Shown in pieces: positions 22,430 through 31,032 of a stretch of DNA of 64,000 nt. The notes under the pieces are model-generated. The model saw nothing but the letters and a program-made list of their open reading frames with translations. It was not told where the DNA came from and made no database searches. This DNA comes from Hydrogenophaga sp. RAC07. Its GTDB lineage: Bacteria; Pseudomonadota; Gammaproteobacteria; Burkholderiales; Burkholderiaceae_C. Each line of letters starts with the position of its first letter. The first letter of the stretch is position 1. The translations under genes and the position numbers were made by a program. The stretch is taken from positions 1,302,001 to 1,366,000 of the forward strand of contig NZ_CP016449.1 of assembly GCF_001713375.1 (NCBI RefSeq). The letters are read 5' to 3'.

Positions 22430-23403
22430 GCGGCATCCTTGCGCGAGAACCAGGTCCAGGGCCGCAGCAGGCGCTCGCGTCCCACCAGCACCAGCACGAC
22501 GAGGAAGAGGCCGACCCAGAAGGTCCAGTACTGCGGCGTGATGCCGGCGATCACGTCGTGCAGCAGCTTGAACACCACCGCACCGACCACACCGCCGTAG
22601 AGCCAGCCCACTCCCCCGATTACCAGCATCAGCACCACGTCGGCCGAGCGCTCGATGGAGAACACGTCGAGCGAGGCGAAGCCGGTGGTCTGGGCGAGCA
22701 AGGCGCCGGCCGCGCCGGCCATGCCCGCGGACACGGTGTAGACCACCGCCAGCCTTGATGCGACCGGGATGCCGATGGACATGGCACGCAGCCGGTTGTC
22801 GCGCACCGCCTTGAGCGTGGCGCCAAAGGGCGAGTGCACCAGCCGGCGCGCCAGCAGGAAACACACCAGCAGCACGGCGATGGAATAGGCGGCGGCCACC
22901 TGGCCGTACAGGTCGAATTCAAAGCGGCCCAGCAACGGACCCATGACCACGCCTTGCAGACCGTCGGCGCCGCCGGTGAGCCAGTCGAGCTTGTTGGCCA
23001 GTTCGAACAGGATCAGCGTGAGACCGAGCGTCACCATGATGCGTGTGAGATCGGTGCCGCGCATGATGGTCAGCGAGGCCACCGCGCCCAGCAACGTGCC
23101 CGCTGCGGTGCCCACCGCCAGTCCCACCATCGGGTCGGGGTGGATGTGTTTGGCAAACAGGGCCGCGCTGTACGCGCCGAAGCCGAGGAAGGCCGCGTGG
23201 CCCAGCGAGACGATGCCGGTGTAGCCGAGGATCAGGTCCAGCGACACCGCGAACAGCGCGACGATGGCGACCTCGTTGATGATCAGCGCGTGCTCCTTGA
23301 GCAGCCAGGGCGCGGCCAGTGCGGCCAGCCAGAGCACCGGCTCCCAGGGGCGCCAGCGGGCCTGGTCGAGCAGCTTGCCAAGTGGGGGTGTGGTGGGTGT
23401 CAT
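22426..23403 (-). CDS. Branched-chain amino acid-type ABC transporter permease (LivM-type)
   Basis: A 325-residue inner-membrane permease with about 9-10 hydrophobic segments. It carries the LivM hallmarks LILGYTGIVSLGHAAFLGFGAY near residues 55-75 and the EAA-like cytoplasmic loop LKAVRDNRLRAMSIG. The frame is open much further upstream over the livH-type gene. The ATG at 23403, which overlaps that gene's stop by 4 nt, is the real start because the upstream part is an off-frame reading of livH. Confidence 0.92.
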   Translation of the reverse strand: MTPTTPPLGKLLDQARWRPWEPVLWLAALAAPWLLKEHALIINEVAIVALFAVSLDLILGYTGIVSLGHAAFLGFGAYSAALFAKHIHPDPMVGLAVGTAAGTLLGAVASLTIMRGTDLTRIMVTLGLTLILFELANKLDWLTGGADGLQGVVMGPLLGRFEFDLYGQVAAAYSIAVLLVCFLLARRLVHSPFGATLKAVRDNRLRAMSIGIPVASRLAVVYTVSAGMAGAAGALLAQTTGFASLDVFSIERSADVVLMLVIGGVGWLYGGVVGAVVFKLLHDVIAGITPQYWTFWVGLFLVVLVLVGRERLLRPWTWFSRKDAA

Positions 23404-24269
23404 TTGCCGCCTCCGAGGCGCGAGAACAGGCCGTGTGGCCGCCAGATCAGGATGGCGATCATGAGGGTGTAGACGATGAATCCGCCGAGCTTGGGGATGT
23501 AGTACTTGCCCGCCACGTCGGCGATGCCCAGCAGCAGCGCCGCCAGCAGCGGACCGGTGATGGACGAGGTGCCACCCACCGCCACCACAATCAGGAAATA
23601 CACCAGAAACTTCAGCGGGAAGCTCGGGTCCAGACCCAGCACTTCGGCCCCCAGCGCGCCACCCAGGCCGGCCAGGCCCGAACCCACGGCGAAGGTGGCC
23701 GCGAACACCACGTTCACGTTGATGCCCAGGCTGGCGGCCACGCGCGGATCGTCCACGCTGGCGCGCAGGCGGCTGCCGAATCGGGTGCGCGAGAGGATGA
23801 ATTGCAGCCCCACGGTGAGCGCGGCGCAGATGGCGATGATGAAGAGCCGGTAGTGCCCCATGCCGAGGGCGCCATCGAACAGCTCGGTGCGGCCCAGCAG
23901 CCAGGTCGGCAGCTGGATGATCTGCTGTTGCGAACCCATGAAGTAGTCGGTGGCGGCCACGGCCATGAAGGTCAGGCCGATCGAGAACAAGACCTGGTCC
24001 AGGTGCGGCTTCTTGTACATCGGCCGGTAGAGCGTGCGCTCCAGCACCGCCCCCACAAGCGCTGTCACCCCGAAAGCCAACGGCAGGCAGACGAGAAAGG
24101 GCAGGCCCGCGTGCTGCATCAGGGCCACCGTGAGGTAGCCGCCGAGCATGGCGAAGGCGCCGTGGGCCAGGTTGATGAAGTTCATCAAACCCATGGTCAC
24201 CGACAGGCCCACGGCCAGGATGAAAAGCAGCATGCCGTAGGCTATGCCGTCGAAGAGGATGGTCAGCAT
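23400..24269 (-). CDS. Branched-chain amino acid-type ABC transporter permease (LivH-type)
   Basis: A 289-residue inner-membrane permease of the HAAT family, with about eight hydrophobic segments. The N-terminal GIAYGMLLFILAVGLSVTMG and NFINLAHGAFAMLGGY are the family signature. The loop RASVDDPRVAASLGIN is the predicted coupling helix that contacts the ATPase. It heads the permease-ATPase part of the operon and is separated from the substrate-binding protein gene by a stem-loop. Confidence 0.93.
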   Translation of the reverse strand: MLTILFDGIAYGMLLFILAVGLSVTMGLMNFINLAHGAFAMLGGYLTVALMQHAGLPFLVCLPLAFGVTALVGAVLERTLYRPMYKKPHLDQVLFSIGLTFMAVAATDYFMGSQQQIIQLPTWLLGRTELFDGALGMGHYRLFIIAICAALTVGLQFILSRTRFGSRLRASVDDPRVAASLGINVNVVFAATFAVGSGLAGLGGALGAEVLGLDPSFPLKFLVYFLIVVAVGGTSSITGPLLAALLLGIADVAGKYYIPKLGGFIVYTLMIAILIWRPHGLFSRLGGGK

Positions 24270-24286
24270 GGGCGTGGCATCTCACA

Positions 24287-24309
24287 GGCGGGTGCGCGAG
24301 GCACCCGCC
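24287..24309 (-). terminator. Intercistronic stem-loop between binding protein and permeases
   Basis: A perfect 9-bp stem (GGCGGGTGC / GCACCCGCC) with a 5-nt loop lies between the substrate-binding protein gene and the livH-type permease gene. There is no T run. It more likely protects the upstream mRNA end or partly attenuates, keeping the binding protein in excess, than fully terminates. Confidence 0.5.
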
Positions 24310-24345
24310 GTCATGACAAGGGAGGGAACGGAGGTCGGGCGCGGC

Positions 24346-25515
24346 TTACTTGGCCTTGCCCGGGTCCTTCATGTCGGTGACCGTCTCGATCTCGGTGTTC
24401 CACATCTGGCCGTTGATCCGCTCGACCTTTCGCACGTAGACGTTGTGCACCACGTCGCGGGTCTGCGCGTCGATGTAGATCGGGCCGCGCGGGCTCTCGA
24501 AGACCTGTCCCTTCATGGCGTTGAGCAAGGCCTCGCCACCTTCGCCCTTGGTCTTCTTCGCGCCTTCGTAGATCACGCGCATGCCGTCGTAGGCGCCCAC
24601 GGCCATGAAGTTGGGGCGCATGCCGTTGTTGGCCTTGCCGAAGGCTTCAACAAACTTCTTGTTCAGCGGCGAGTTGTGCGCGGCCGAGTAGTGGTGGGCC
24701 GTGACCACGCCCAGGGCCACGTCGCCCATGCCGTTGAGGATGTCGTCATCGGTCACGCTGCCTTCCGCAATCATGCGGATGCCGGCCTTGTCCAGGCCGC
24801 GCTCGGCAAACTGCTTCATCAGCGCCGAACCCGCACCCGACGGCACGAAGGTAAATAGCGCGTCGGGCTTGGCATCACGCACCTTCTGCAGGAAGGGCGC
24901 GAAATCGGGGCTGCGCAGCGGCACGCGCAGCGACTCCACCACCACGCCGCCGTTGGCCTGGAAGCGCTGGCTGAAGAACTTCTCGGAATCCACGCCGGGT
25001 GCGTAGTCGGTGACCAGCGTCACCACCCGCTTGATGTTGTTCTTGGTCGCCCAATCGGCCAGCACGGTGACCACCTGCGGCACGGTGAAGCTGGTGCGCA
25101 CGATGTAGGGCGACGCTTCCGTGATGCTGGAGGTGGCCGCGGCCATCACCACCAGCGGTGTCTTGGATTGCGTGGCCACCGGTGCGGTGGCAAAGGCCAG
25201 CGGCGTGAGGCCGAACCCGGCCAGCACCTGCACCTTGTCGTTGATCACCAGCTCCTGAGCGATGCGCTTGGTCACGTCGGGTGCGCCGGTGTCGTCTTTC
25301 ACGATCAGCTGCACCTTCTTGCCGGCAACGGTGTCACCGTTCTGTGCCATGTAGAGACGGGCAGCGGCTTCGAGCTGCTTGCCGGTGGAGGCAAACGGTC
25401 CGGTCATGGGCAGGATCAGGCCGATCTTGAATGTGTTGTCCTGAGCGGCGGCATGGCCGAGGGACCCCACGAGCGCGAGGGCAACGGCGGTGCGGATGAA
25501 GTGGCGTTTCTGCAT
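24346..25515 (-). CDS. ABC transporter substrate-binding protein (Liv/HAAT type)
   Basis: A 389-residue periplasmic ligand-binding protein (peripla_BP_6 type). The signal peptide is RHFIRTAVALALVGSLGHAAA with cleavage before QDN. The mature start KIGLILPMTGPFASTGKQLEAAARLY is typical of Liv-type binding proteins. The ATG at 25515 has GGAGA upstream and opens the signal; 34 further in-frame codons upstream lack any signal. It is first in an operon with two permeases, two ATPases, a hydrolase and ligAB. The ligand is unknown; an aromatic acid is a reasonable guess. Confidence 0.93.
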   Translation of the reverse strand: MQKRHFIRTAVALALVGSLGHAAAQDNTFKIGLILPMTGPFASTGKQLEAAARLYMAQNGDTVAGKKVQLIVKDDTGAPDVTKRIAQELVINDKVQVLAGFGLTPLAFATAPVATQSKTPLVVMAAATSSITEASPYIVRTSFTVPQVVTVLADWATKNNIKRVVTLVTDYAPGVDSEKFFSQRFQANGGVVVESLRVPLRSPDFAPFLQKVRDAKPDALFTFVPSGAGSALMKQFAERGLDKAGIRMIAEGSVTDDDILNGMGDVALGVVTAHHYSAAHNSPLNKKFVEAFGKANNGMRPNFMAVGAYDGMRVIYEGAKKTKGEGGEALLNAMKGQVFESPRGPIYIDAQTRDVVHNVYVRKVERINGQMWNTEIETVTDMKDPGKAK

Positions 25516-25652
25516 GGTGTGTCTCCGGTGGATTGCGGGTTTTCCCGTATGCATGCCGCTGCGTGCTGGCGGCTTCACAGGCCACGCATGATCCCCCTGG
25601 CGCAGGGAAAGGTCCAATGCTTTCGCCGGATCAACTATGCATTCTGCTTATT
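25516..25652 (-). promoter_or_regulatory. Probable promoter region of the transporter-ligAB operon
   Basis: A 137-bp gap separates the LysR-type gene from the binding-protein gene on the same strand. It is AT-richer around 25620-25650 than its surroundings, and it would be the natural place for a LysR-controlled promoter. I could not fix a -10/-35 pair or a clear LysR T-N11-A box. Confidence 0.35.
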
Positions 25653-26903
25653 TCAAGTTTCGGCTTCAGCGTCGCCGGCGATCTCCCGGGCCACGCTGCG
25701 CAGTGCGTCCATCAGCGACTGCGCCGCCGGCGTGGGCAGGTAGTCCGCGCGCCGCACCAGCCCGATCATGCGCGGCTCGTGTCGAACCGCCACACCCAGC
25801 TGGACCAGCAGGCCAGCGCGGATCTCGGCGTCCACCTGGCGCGGCGACATGAGTGCCACGCGATCGCTTTGCGCCAGCAGGGCCTGCATCATCAGCGCGC
25901 TGTTGACGCGCAGCGGATCGGCCGGGATCGGGATGCGCGCCACCTTCAGCGCCTGCTCGAACGCCACCTGCGCGGGCGTGTTCGGCATCGGCATGATCCA
26001 GCCCGCGCCGCGCAGGTCCTGCCAGCTCAGGTTGCGCCGCCCGGCCAGCGGGTGCGCCGCCCGCGCCACCACCGCAAGGCGGTCGAGGAAGAGGGTTTCC
26101 TGCGCCAGGTCGGCGCCGGTCAACGTGGGCCGGAGCGCGCCCACGATGAAGTCGATGTCGGCCTGGCGCAGCTGGTGCAGCAAGGCGTCGTAGGTGCCGT
26201 CCACGATGGTGATGGCCAGCCCGGGGTGGACCTGCAGCACGCGGTCCACCGCGCCGGAAAGCAGGCGCCCGGTGGAGAACGGCAGCGTGCCGATGACCAA
26301 TCGCCCTTGCACCACGCCACGTTGCGCCGCCAGCGCGTCGCCCGCCTGCTGCAGTTCGGCCCGCGCCAGCTTGAAGGCCTGCAGCGTGACTTCGCCCGCT
26401 TCGGTCAGGCGCAGGCCCTTGCGTGCCCGCACGAACAACGCGGCGCCGGCCATGTGTTCCAGCTGGGCCAGCGTCTGGTGCACCGCCGGCTGGCTGATGC
26501 CCAGTGCCAGCGCGCTGGCCGTTTCCGAAGCGGTTTGCGCCAGCGACAGCAGCACCACCATGTGGCGCGTGCCCACGCCGGCCGCCAGGCGGCTGAAGGT
26601 CCAGGCCAGCGCGTCGGTGCTGGCGTGCCGGCGCGCGGGCGCATCTGCCTGCGCGAGGTGGCCCAGGCCGCGCGAGGCCCGCAGCGCCAGCTCCTGCCCC
26701 ATGGGCGTGGGCTCCATGCCCCGGGCAGAGCGTTCGAAGAGGGCGCCCGCCAGGTCCGTTTCCAACGACTGGATGGCCCGCACCACCGACGACTGCGACA
26801 GGTGCAGCGCACCTGCGGCCGCCACCGTGCTGCCGGTGGCCGCGACGGCGCACAGCGCACGCAGCGGCTTGAGCTGATCGACCAGTGGGGGCGCGGTGTG
26901 CAT
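25653..26903 (-). CDS. LysR-family regulator with two N-terminal helix-turn-helix domains
   Basis: A 416-residue regulator, about 110 residues longer than a normal LysR protein. Two LysR-type winged-helix domains lie in tandem. The first is at about residues 10-65 (TVAAAGALHLSQSSVVRAIQ); the second is at about 105-170 (ASALALGISQPAVHQTLAQLE, then RKGLRLTEAGE). A LysR-type effector domain follows (GRLVIGTLPFSTGRLL, MPMPNTPAQVAF). It is transcribed toward the transporter-ligAB operon and is its likely regulator. It diverges from the MarR gene. Confidence 0.9.
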   Translation of the reverse strand: MHTAPPLVDQLKPLRALCAVAATGSTVAAAGALHLSQSSVVRAIQSLETDLAGALFERSARGMEPTPMGQELALRASRGLGHLAQADAPARRHASTDALAWTFSRLAAGVGTRHMVVLLSLAQTASETASALALGISQPAVHQTLAQLEHMAGAALFVRARKGLRLTEAGEVTLQAFKLARAELQQAGDALAAQRGVVQGRLVIGTLPFSTGRLLSGAVDRVLQVHPGLAITIVDGTYDALLHQLRQADIDFIVGALRPTLTGADLAQETLFLDRLAVVARAAHPLAGRRNLSWQDLRGAGWIMPMPNTPAQVAFEQALKVARIPIPADPLRVNSALMMQALLAQSDRVALMSPRQVDAEIRAGLLVQLGVAVRHEPRMIGLVRRADYLPTPAAQSLMDALRSVAREIAGDAEAET

Positions 26904-27002
26904 GCAGAGGGTGGGACGACGGGCGGGGAGGGCCGATTATGGAAGCGACCCCGCCAGTGGCTGGCCTATAGTCCCGCACATTGCTCACAGTGGACCCACC
27001 CG

Positions 27003-27506
27003 ATGACCCCGCCCCGCTCAGCCACCGCCCGCTCCGCAGCCAGCCCCATTGCCGACAGCGGCGTTGAGCTGCACGCCGAACCCGGCCACCTGATCCGGCG
27101 CGCGCACCAGGTCGCGGTCTCGACCTTCCACAACACCCACGGCCGCCAGATCACGCCGGTGCAGTACGCCATCCTGCGTGCGCTGCAGGACACGCCCGGC
27201 ATGGACCAGGTCACGCTGGCCGACAAGGTGGCGCTGGACACCTCCACCACCGCCGACATCGCCACCCGGCTCGAAGCCAAGGGCTGGATCGTGCGTGAGC
27301 TGTTGCCGCGCCGCCAGCGCAGCCTCACGCTCACGGCCGAGGGCCTGGCCGTGCTCGCCGACATGCTGCCCAAGGTGGCGCCCATGTACCGCGAGTTGCT
27401 GGCGCCGCTGGAGCCGACCGAGCAGGCCGAGTTTTTGCGCCTGCTGCGCAAGTTCGTGCAGCTCAACGAAACCGCGGCGAAGTCCAAAAATTCGGGTAAA
27501 CCCTAG
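27003..27506 (+). CDS. MarR-family transcriptional regulator (candidate vanAB regulator)
   Basis: A 167-residue winged-helix regulator of the MarR family. Helix-turn-helix and wing are seen as PVQYAILRALQDTPGMDQVTLADKVALDTSTTADIATRLEAKG followed by the basic wing RRQRSLTLTAEG, here described by key motifs TLADKVALDTST and RRQRSLTLT. The ATG at 27003 is chosen as the first codon after the divergent promoter; the frame is open far upstream by chance. It ends 96 bp before vanA, with a strong inverted repeat in the gap. It probably represses vanAB and is relieved by vanillate or a related acid. GntR-type VanR is the better-known regulator elsewhere. Confidence 0.9.
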   Translation: MTPPRSATARSAASPIADSGVELHAEPGHLIRRAHQVAVSTFHNTHGRQITPVQYAILRALQDTPGMDQVTLADKVALDTSTTADIATRLEAKGWIVRELLPRRQRSLTLTAEGLAVLADMLPKVAPMYRELLAPLEPTEQAEFLRLLRKFVQLNETAAKSKNSGKP

Positions 27507-27551
27507 CTTCAACCCTCTTTTTTTTGGGTGCGACATTCCGTATACTGATAG

Positions 27552-27571
27552 TCATTCAGCATACTGAATGA
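27552..27571. promoter_or_regulatory. Palindromic operator upstream of vanA
   Basis: A perfect inverted repeat, TCATTCAG-N4-CTGAATGA, sits 32 bp before the vanA ATG. A TATACT hexamer at 27541-27546 just upstream could be the -10 element, so a protein bound here would block transcription. The size and symmetry fit a MarR dimer, most simply the product of the gene immediately upstream. Confidence 0.7.
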
Positions 27572-27602
27572 ATCCGGTTCGTTCAACCCAAGGAGACATC
27601 CC

Positions 27603-28640
27603 ATGTTCCCGACCAACACCTGGTACGTGGCCTGCACGGCCGACGAGATCGACGAAAAACCGCTGGGCCGCACCATCTGCAACCAGCGCATCGTGTTCTA
27701 CCGCGCGCTGCAGGGCAAGGTGGCCGCGGTGGAGGATTTCTGCCCGCACCGCGGCGCGCCGCTTTCGCTGGGCTACGTGTGCGAAGGCAAGCTGGTCTGC
27801 GGCTACCACGGTCTGGAAATGGGCTGCGACGGCAAGACCATCGCCATGCCGGGCCAGCGCGTGGGCGGCTTCCCGGCCATCCGCAGTTACCCGGTGGAAG
27901 AGCGCTACGGTTTCGTCTGGGTCTGGCCCGGTGACGCGGCCAAGGCCGATGCCTCGCTGATCCCGCACATGGAGTGGTACGACAACCCCGAGTGGGCTTA
28001 CGGCGGCGGGCTCTACCACGTGAAGGCCGACTACCGCCTCATGGTCGACAACCTCATGGACCTGACGCACGAGACCTATGTGCACTCCACCAGCATCGGT
28101 CAGAAGGAGATCGACGAGGTGCCGTGCAAGACCGTGGTCGACGGCGACAACGTGATCACCAGCCGCTTCATGGAGAACATCACAGCGCCGCCGTTCTGGA
28201 AATCCGCGCTGCGCGCCAACCACCTGGCCGATGATGTGCCGGTGGACCGCTGGCAAATCTGCCGCTTCACGCCACCGAGCCACGTGATGATCGAGGTGGG
28301 CGTGGCCCATGCAGGTCACGGTGGTGTCGAAGCACCGGCCGAGCACAAGGTCTACAGCGTGGTGGTGGACTTCATCACGCCCGAGACTGACACCTCCATG
28401 CACTACTTCTGGGGCATGGCGCGCAAGTTCAATCCGGGCGACAAGGCGCTCACCGCGCAGATCCGTGAAGGCCAGGGCAAGATCTTTTCGGAAGACCTGG
28501 ACATGCTGGAGCGTCAGCAGCGCAACATCAGCGACTTCCCCGAGCGCAAGCTGCTCAAGCTCAACATCGATGCCGGTGGCGTGCAGTCGCGCAAGGTGAT
28601 CGAGCGCGTGATTGCGGCGGAGCAGGGCGCTCCCGCCTGA
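27603..28640 (+). CDS. vanA: Vanillate O-demethylase oxygenase subunit (VanA)
   Basis: Terminal oxygenase of the two-component Rieske vanillate demethylase, which turns vanillate into protocatechuate and formaldehyde. It has 345 residues. The Rieske cluster ligands are C47-x-H49 and C66-x2-H69 (CPHR and CGYHG). The mononuclear iron site lies in DNLMDLTHETYVH. Long stretches such as DRWQICRFTPPSHV and LLKLNIDAGGVQSR match characterised VanA proteins. The ribosome site AAGGAGA precedes the ATG. It is followed by vanB. The protocatechuate formed is the substrate of the LigAB enzyme encoded divergently at 18.9-20.2 kb. Confidence 0.95.
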   Translation: MFPTNTWYVACTADEIDEKPLGRTICNQRIVFYRALQGKVAAVEDFCPHRGAPLSLGYVCEGKLVCGYHGLEMGCDGKTIAMPGQRVGGFPAIRSYPVEERYGFVWVWPGDAAKADASLIPHMEWYDNPEWAYGGGLYHVKADYRLMVDNLMDLTHETYVHSTSIGQKEIDEVPCKTVVDGDNVITSRFMENITAPPFWKSALRANHLADDVPVDRWQICRFTPPSHVMIEVGVAHAGHGGVEAPAEHKVYSVVVDFITPETDTSMHYFWGMARKFNPGDKALTAQIREGQGKIFSEDLDMLERQQRNISDFPERKLLKLNIDAGGVQSRKVIERVIAAEQGAPA

Positions 28641-28661
28641 CCCACCCAGCGAGACAACACC

Positions 28662-29633
28662 ATGAGCGACCCCCAAACTCCCCTGTTGGTGCGCGTGGCG
28701 CGCAAGCGCGCCGAGGCGCTGGACATCTGCAGCCTGGACCTGGTGGCCGAGCCGGGCCATGTCCTGCCGGCCTTCAGCGCAGGCGCCCACATCGACGTGC
28801 ACCTGCCCAACGGGCTGGTGCGCCAGTACTCGCTGTGCAACCCGCCCGGCAACCCGGCGCTCTACCAGATCGGGGTGCTGCGCGACGCCGCCTCGCGCGG
28901 TGGTTCGCAGGCGGTGCACGACGCCGTGACCGAGGGCTCGACGCTGCACATCAGCACGCCCAAGAACCACTTTCCACTCGCCACGGACGCGGCGCACCAC
29001 CTGCTGCTGGGCGGTGGCATCGGAATCACGCCGCTGCTGGCCATGGCCGAGCAGCTCGCGCGCGACGGTGCCAGCTTCGAGCTGCACCACGCCAGCCGCT
29101 CGCGCGAGCGCACGGCCTTTGTGGAACGCATGGCGGCCTCGCCCTTTGCGCAGCAGGTGCACCACCACTTTGACGACGGCGACGCGGCCCAGAAACTCGA
29201 CATCGCCGCCTTGCTGCAGCAGGCTGCGCCAGGCACCCATCTCTACACCTGCGGACCACAGGGTTTCATGGACGCGGTGCTCGGCACCGCCCGCGCACAA
29301 GGCTGGCCCGAGGCGCGGCTGCACTTCGAATTTTTCGGCGCCGCGCCGGTGGACACCAGCGGCGACGGCAGCTTCGAGCTGGAGATTGCCAGCAGCGGCC
29401 AGGTGATCGTGGTCAAGCCCGACCAGACCGCGCTGGCGGCCCTGCAAGCAGCCGGCCTGGACATTCCCATGTCGTGCGAACAAGGTGTGTGCGGCACCTG
29501 CCTCACGGGTGTGAAGGCCGGCACGCCCGACCACCGCGACCTCTACCTCACACCCGAGGAGAAGGCCGGCAACGACCAGTTTCTGCCGTGCTGTTCGCGT
29601 GCCTGCAGCGCGCGCCTGGTGCTGGATCTCTGA
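28662..29633 (+). CDS. vanB: Vanillate O-demethylase reductase subunit (VanB)
   Basis: A 323-residue NADH:ferredoxin-type reductase that passes electrons to VanA. Domain order is FMN/FAD-binding (RQYSLCNPP), NAD-binding (LLLGGGIGITPLLAMAEQL) and a C-terminal plant-type 2Fe-2S ferredoxin domain (CEQGVCGTCLTG with a distal Cys in LPCCSRAC). This is the class IA oxygenase reductase layout. It starts 21 bp after vanA and is certainly co-transcribed with it. Confidence 0.94.
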   Translation: MSDPQTPLLVRVARKRAEALDICSLDLVAEPGHVLPAFSAGAHIDVHLPNGLVRQYSLCNPPGNPALYQIGVLRDAASRGGSQAVHDAVTEGSTLHISTPKNHFPLATDAAHHLLLGGGIGITPLLAMAEQLARDGASFELHHASRSRERTAFVERMAASPFAQQVHHHFDDGDAAQKLDIAALLQQAAPGTHLYTCGPQGFMDAVLGTARAQGWPEARLHFEFFGAAPVDTSGDGSFELEIASSGQVIVVKPDQTALAALQAAGLDIPMSCEQGVCGTCLTGVKAGTPDHRDLYLTPEEKAGNDQFLPCCSRACSARLVLDL

Positions 29634-29659
29634 CAGCCTGCACCCTGCAGAATGTCGGC

Positions 29660-30574
29660 ATGTCCACACCCCCCACCCCCACCGCTTCCCTCTCCACATC
29701 GGCCTTTGCCACGCTCTTGCTCATCGCATTCATGATGGGCGCCAACCACGTGGCGGCCCGGCTGGCGTTCGACAACGGTGTGAGCGTGGCCACTGCGGTG
29801 GCGTTTCGCAGCGGCGTCACGGCCTTGGTGGTGGGCCTGATCCTGCTGGTCTACCGCGTGCCGGTGAGTTTGCAAGCCCGGCACCGCAAAGCCTTGCCCG
29901 CCATCGGCTTGCTGGTGGGTGTGCAGAGCCTGTGCCTCTATGCCTCGGTGGCGCGGCTGCCGGTGGCGCTGGCCTTGCTGGCCTTCAACACCTACCCGCT
30001 GTGGACGGCGCTGTGGGCGCGTGTGGTCTACGGCCAGCGCCCGCAGCCCCGCGTGTTGCGCGCCATGCCGGTGATGCTGATTGGGCTGGCGCTGGCGCTT
30101 GATGTGTCCGGCGCGGCGTCGGGGCTGGGCGCATCGGGGCACTGGGCCCGCATCGGTGTGGGCGTGGCATTTGCACTCACGGCGGCGGCCACCTTTGGTC
30201 TGGCGCTGGTGATCACGCAGCACGAGACGGGTGACCTCGACGGCCGTCTGCGCACCGCCACCACCATGACCATCGTGGGTGTCATGGCGCTCATTGCGTG
30301 TGGTTTGCAGGGCGGCCTGGCCTTGCCACAAGCGCCCGTGGGCTGGTGGGGATTGTTCGGCCTGACGCTGCTCTACGGCACCGCCTTCACCATCATGTTC
30401 ACCGTGCTGCCCAAGCTGGGCGTGGTCGGCAACTCGGCCATCATGAACATCGAGCCCATCTTCGCGCTGGTGCTGGCCTGGGCGATTCTCGGCCAGTCGA
30501 TCGCGGCGGTGCAGGTGGCTGGAGGCCTGCTGGTGGTGGCCACGGTGATGTGGCTGGGGCTCAGAAAGGGCTAG
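29660..30574 (+). CDS. DMT/EamA-family transporter
   Basis: A 304-residue inner-membrane protein with ten hydrophobic segments arranged as two EamA repeats, typical of drug/metabolite transporters. The first repeat begins FATLLLIAFMMGANHVAARLAF and the second contains NIEPIFALVLAWAILGQSI, the usual C-terminal EamA signature. The ATG at 29660 lies 26 bp after vanB. Export of an aromatic or amino-acid-like compound is possible, but the family does not reveal the substrate. Its 3' end overlaps the convergent S4-domain gene by 4 nt. Confidence 0.88.
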   Translation: MSTPPTPTASLSTSAFATLLLIAFMMGANHVAARLAFDNGVSVATAVAFRSGVTALVVGLILLVYRVPVSLQARHRKALPAIGLLVGVQSLCLYASVARLPVALALLAFNTYPLWTALWARVVYGQRPQPRVLRAMPVMLIGLALALDVSGAASGLGASGHWARIGVGVAFALTAAATFGLALVITQHETGDLDGRLRTATTMTIVGVMALIACGLQGGLALPQAPVGWWGLFGLTLLYGTAFTIMFTVLPKLGVVGNSAIMNIEPIFALVLAWAILGQSIAAVQVAGGLLVVATVMWLGLRKG

Positions 30575-31032
30575 TCCAGATCGTCGAGCGACGCGCTCCA
30601 GCGATCGTTCCATTCGCCTCGCGGCGGCGCATCGCGCAGCCCCTCGATGTCCCGCCGGTCCCGCTTGGTCGGGCGTCCCATGGTCTGGCTGTGTGCAGGC
30701 TCGGGTGCGAGTCGTCGCAACTCGGCGTTGGCCGCGCGTTGTGCCAGCGAGGCGGCTGTTTCTTCAAACAGCAAGGCGGCCACCGGCGCTGCAGCGCGCA
30801 CGCCGCTCAACCCCTTGACCACCACCGTGCGCACCTCGTGGCCGATGCGCAGTTCCAGCATGTCGCCGGTCTTCACGTCTTTCGACGGTTTCGCGAGTTG
30901 ACCGTTGAGCTTCACGCGACCCTTGTCGATCTCTTCACTGCTCAACCCGCGCGTCTTGTAGAAGCGTGCGGCCCAGAGCCATTTGTCCAGTCGGACCTTG
31001 GTGGAAGCGGGTTCGGTGCGGGCGGGTTTCAT
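30571..31032 (-). CDS. hslR: S4-domain RNA-binding protein (Hsp15/HslR-like)
   Basis: A 153-residue small S4-domain protein. The S4 motif VRLDKWLWAARFYKTRGLSSE is at residues 13-33, followed by the beta-hairpin GRVKLNGQLAKPSKDVKTGD. The basic C-terminal tail (MGRPTKRDRRDIEGLRD) is as in Hsp15. E. coli Hsp15 rescues stalled 50S subunits that carry a nascent chain. Its ATG overlaps the stop of the sensor-kinase gene by 4 nt, so it is co-transcribed with an unrelated two-component system. Confidence 0.88.
   Translation of the reverse strand: MKPARTEPASTKVRLDKWLWAARFYKTRGLSSEEIDKGRVKLNGQLAKPSKDVKTGDMLELRIGHEVRTVVVKGLSGVRAAAPVAALLFEETAASLAQRAANAELRRLAPEPAHSQTMGRPTKRDRRDIEGLRDAPPRGEWNDRWSASLDDLD

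Noticed and set aside
22426..24285. A 619-residue fused permease
   Set aside because: The N-terminal half is livH read in the wrong frame; the true LivM-type protein starts at 23403.
27552..29699. A 715-codon open frame on the minus strand opposite vanA and vanB
   Set aside because: Complementary to two unambiguous genes; no motif or ribosome site of its own.
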